DNA from: Candidatus Latescibacterota bacterium
Lineage (GTDB): Bacteria > Latescibacterota > 4484-107 > B68-G9
Reading direction: 5' to 3'
NCBI GenBank assembly: GCA_012962735.1
Contig: DTXA01000409.1
Span: 1 to 8,275 of the forward strand
Length of the DNA: 8,275 bases
Within the stretch, counting starts at the first letter, position 1, and the number at the start of each line of letters is the position of its first letter. Shown piece by piece: positions 6,552 through 8,275 of the stretch. A program made the position numbers and the translations under genes. The notes beneath the pieces were generated by a model. That model ran no database searches, had not been told where the DNA came from, and saw nothing but the letters and a program-made list of their open reading frames with translations.

Positions 6552-6762
6552 GGAAGAGCCCACAGCGGAGGCTCCGAAGGGTCAGGAAGATATGGCCCCC
6601 CTTTTCTCCGCCTGGGAGGAGGACAAAGCACCCCCCCCTACGGTGGAGGAGCTGGAGGGGTGGAGGGAAGGGGTACCCCAGGAGGTGCGCAGGGCTTTAG
6701 AGGAACTCTGGGAGGATGTAGAGCAGTTGGAGGAACGGGTACGGAGTCTTATACTCGGGTAG
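6508..6762 (+). CDS. Small charged protein with C-terminal helical/coiled-coil segment, unrecognised
   Basis: An 84-residue protein that I do not recognise. It has a strongly basic N-terminus with Trp (MRLRFWKKKIPKG), a Pro/Glu-rich low-complexity linker (residues 12-50, including DKAPPPT) and a C-terminal region (VPQEVRRALEELWEDVEQLEERVRSLILG) with a heptad-like spacing of Leu/Val, probably a long helix or coiled coil. There is no signal peptide or membrane helix; the basic start could bind membrane or nucleic acid. The ATG at 6508 is chosen because GGGGGACAGG precedes it; an upstream in-frame ATG at 6469 lacks such a site and lies deeper within the second Roadblock gene. It overlaps that gene by 44 nt, and the hydrolase gene starts 9 nt after its stop, so it is embedded in the operon. 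A run of eight C at 6631-6638 lies in the linker. It may be an effector or scaffold for the Roadblock pair, but this is only context. Confidence 0.7.
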   Translation: MRLRFWKKKIPKGPEEEPTAEAPKGQEDMAPLFSAWEEDKAPPPTVEELEGWREGVPQEVRRALEELWEDVEQLEERVRSLILG

Positions 6763-6768
6763 GAGGGG
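6761..6768 (+). promoter_or_regulatory. Shine-Dalgarno site of the GH4 gene
   Basis: AGGAGGGG, overlapping the stop codon of the small charged protein, sits just before the ATG at 6771. It selects this start, in place of the in-frame ATG at 6660 whose extra 37 residues have unlikely Gly/Arg/Thr-rich composition, and suggests translational coupling. Confidence 0.65.
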
Positions 6769-6770
6769 TG

Positions 6771-8090
6771 ATGCCGTCGGAGAAGATTGTGCTGTTGGGA
6801 GGAGGGAGCCTCTTCTTCCGCACGGTGCTTACCGAACTTGCGGTCACCGAAGAACTCTCCGGAAGCGAGGTAGTGCTGTACGACATCCCGGCTTCCTTGG
6901 AAAGGCTCTCCACGATGGAGAGGTTCGGAAGGTGTGCCGCCGACCAGGCTGGGACTGGCCTTAAGGTCCGGGCCACGACCGACCTGGCGGATGCAGTGGA
7001 CGGGGCAGGGTTCGCAGTGTCCTCCATCGGGGTCTCCGGTCCGGACAGAAGGTGGCACGAACTGGACGTGAGGGTCCCCATGAAGTACGGTATCGTCCAG
7101 ACCACGGGGGACACCGTGGGCCCTGGGGGTATGATGGCCGGGTTCCGCACGATCCCCATATTCCTCCAGATCGCCCGTGAGATGGAGCGGCGCTGTCCGG
7201 GTGTGATCTTCTTCAACCACAGCAACCCCATGGCCATCCTGTGCCGGGCCCTGACTAAGTATACGGGAATTCAAAGGGTGATCGGCCTTTGCCACGGTGT
7301 ACAAGGCACCCAGAGGTATTTAGCCGAGAAGTTGGGGGTGCCGTACGAGGAACTGGACATGGTGGCCGTGGGGGTGAACCATATGCTCTGGGTGATCAGC
7401 CTGACGCACAAGGGGAAGGACCTGTACCATCTTCTCAGGGAAAGACTTCAGGGCGAGGAACCCCCGGGCCACCGCTTCGCTAAGCACCTTTTCGAGGTCT
7501 TCGGGTACTATCCGGTCAACAACGACCGGCACATAATAGAGTTCTTTCCGTATCTCAGGGCGGCCCGCACCCCGGAGGAGATCCCGTACAGGCTCCGCTC
7601 CAGGGTGGAGGGCATAGAGAAGTGGCGCAGGGAGGATATGGGACGGCGGCAGTGGGAGGAACTTCGCAGGATGGCGGATGGGGAGGAGCCGATTCCCCTG
7701 CCGGAGGAGCTCTCCCCCGAGGCCATAGGTAAGCTTGTAGCGGACATATCTCTGGGCCGCCGGGAGGTTTACATAGTCAACATCCCCAACTGTGGGTGCG
7801 TGCCCAACCTTCCGGACTACGCCATAGTTGAGGTGCAGGGGGTTACGGACGACAGAGGTGTGCGAGGGCTGTACACCGGAGAGGTGCCACAGCCCGTCTT
7901 GGGATGGATGTACGCAAGGACAGTCTGGACGGAACTTGTGGTGGACGCGGGTGTGAAGGGGGACAGAAGGTTGGCCCTCCAAGCCATGGCCCAGGACCCA
8001 CAGATACTTTCCCTCGACGAGGCGGAGACCCTTTTGAACGAGCTCTTGGAGGCGCATAAGGGACGACTTCCCCAGTTCTTCTCTAAGTGA
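6771..8090 (+). CDS. Glycoside hydrolase family 4 protein (NAD- and metal-dependent), alpha-glucuronidase-type motif
   Basis: A 439-residue cytosolic enzyme of the full length usual for family GH4. These enzymes cleave glycosides by an NAD+-assisted oxidation-elimination route, usually with Mn2+. An N-terminal Rossmann fold is visible (KIVLLGGGSLFF; acidic strand end VVLYD), followed by GIVQTTGDTVGPGGMMAGFR and NHSNPMA with Asn-152. The metal site shows Cys-174 in CHGV and His-204 in GVNHMLW. A further family-like stretch is PVNNDRHIIEFFPYLR. In GH4 the tetrapeptide at the Cys is used to guess specificity: CHGx has been associated with alpha-glucuronidases, CHSV with alpha-galactosidases/glucosidases, CHEV and CNVP with phospho-glycosidases. 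Alpha-glucuronidase or galacturonidase is therefore the better guess, but the substrate remains uncertain. No sugar transporter or other catabolic gene is beside it. It starts 9 nt after the small charged protein, and dnaG follows 1 nt after its stop. Confidence 0.9.
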   Translation: MPSEKIVLLGGGSLFFRTVLTELAVTEELSGSEVVLYDIPASLERLSTMERFGRCAADQAGTGLKVRATTDLADAVDGAGFAVSSIGVSGPDRRWHELDVRVPMKYGIVQTTGDTVGPGGMMAGFRTIPIFLQIAREMERRCPGVIFFNHSNPMAILCRALTKYTGIQRVIGLCHGVQGTQRYLAEKLGVPYEELDMVAVGVNHMLWVISLTHKGKDLYHLLRERLQGEEPPGHRFAKHLFEVFGYYPVNNDRHIIEFFPYLRAARTPEEIPYRLRSRVEGIEKWRREDMGRRQWEELRRMADGEEPIPLPEELSPEAIGKLVADISLGRREVYIVNIPNCGCVPNLPDYAIVEVQGVTDDRGVRGLYTGEVPQPVLGWMYARTVWTELVVDAGVKGDRRLALQAMAQDPQILSLDEAETLLNELLEAHKGRLPQFFSK

Positions 8091-8091
8091 T

Positions 8092-8275
8092 ATGCCCCGC
8101 ATTCCGGAAGACCTCGTCGCCCAGGTGAGGGCGCAGGCGGACATCGTCGAGGTGGTCTCCGAATATGTACCCTTGAAGCGTCGGGGGCGCAATTACTTCG
8201 GCCTTTGTCCTTTCCACACGGAGCGCACCCCCTCCTTCAGCGCGAACCCGGAGCTCGGGATATTCCACTGCTTCG
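8092..8275 (+). CDS. dnaG: DNA primase DnaG, N-terminal part (cut by the window edge)
   Basis: The first 61 residues of DNA primase, which makes the RNA primers for DNA replication. The N-terminal helix (IPEDLVAQVRAQADIVEVVSEYVPLKRRGRNYFG) and the start of the CHC2 zinc-binding domain (LCPFHTERTPSFSANPE...FHCF, with Cys-39, His-42 and Cys-60) are characteristic. The catalytic TOPRIM domain would lie beyond the right edge. Only one base separates the ATG from the TGA of the hydrolase gene, and no clear Shine-Dalgarno site precedes it, so translation probably depends on ribosomes ending at the hydrolase stop. In many bacteria dnaG is followed by rpoD, which cannot be checked here. Confidence 0.93.
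   Translation, partial: MPRIPEDLVAQVRAQADIVEVVSEYVPLKRRGRNYFGLCPFHTERTPSFSANPELGIFHCF

Noticed and set aside
6660..6770. Extra 37 residues at the N-terminus of the GH4 enzyme.
   Set aside because: GH4 proteins begin close to the Rossmann Gly-rich strand, as with the ATG at 6771, which has a proper ribosome site; the extra residues are Gly/Arg/Thr-rich and look non-native.
7320..8192. Long minus-strand reading frame opposite GH4 and dnaG.
   Set aside because: No domain, no start site, and it crosses two confidently identified genes; treated as an antisense shadow.
1..8275. CRISPR array, tRNA/rRNA gene, insertion sequence or phage/defence module.
   Set aside because: No regularly spaced direct repeats, tRNA-like cloverleaf, transposase or integrase signature was seen; the only repeats are the coding blades of the protease and short palindromes.

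Overview
The window looks like chromosomal DNA from a Gram-negative, probably thermophilic bacterium that uses type IX-style C-terminal sorting tags (Bacteroidetes/FCB-like or a related candidate phylum). Three things support this. The large minus-strand protease ends in an FPNPF...GVYIVRL...VVLMK FlgD-like/T9SS-like tail. There is a candidate lipoprotein and a probable outer-membrane beta-barrel protein. Arg AGG/AGA and Ile ATA codons are frequent in GC-rich DNA. The lineage and lifestyle are inferences; no marker gene in the window is complete enough to place it.

Left part (1-1440): the tail of a protein that may be a minor pilin/pseudopilin (1-114) is followed by a secreted, beta-rich putative outer-membrane protein (123-869). 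This converges on a small lipoprotein-like gene on the minus strand (870-1280), and the two stop codons touch. The small gene has its own near-consensus sigma70 promoter (-35/-10 at 1387-1415) and a roughly 100-nt leader holding a perfect 10-bp inverted repeat just before a strong ribosome binding site.

Middle (1427-5629, minus): one very large secreted multidomain subtilase. In order it has a signal peptide, a propeptide-like region, an S8 catalytic domain with two big insertions (Ca-loop-like, then jelly-roll-like), an Ig-like segment, seven FG-GAP/VCBS-like Asp-rich blades, an ASPIC/UnbV domain, a two-loop dockerin-like domain and a FlgD-like sorting domain. Its promoter and the promoter of the rightward operon sit back to back at 5655-5724, both with TTGACA -35 boxes and 17-nt spacers.

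Right part (5771-8275, plus): a tightly packed operon. It holds two Roadblock/LC7-domain proteins in tandem, an unrecognised small charged protein with a C-terminal helical/coiled-coil segment (overlapping the second Roadblock gene by 44 nt), a family 4 glycoside hydrolase with a CHGV metal-site motif, and the start of dnaG (primase, cut by the window edge). No MglA/Ras-like GTPase, the usual partner of Roadblock proteins, is visible. The two Roadblock genes plus the small coiled-coil protein are the best candidate here for an undescribed functional unit; the divergent surface protease is the other striking element.
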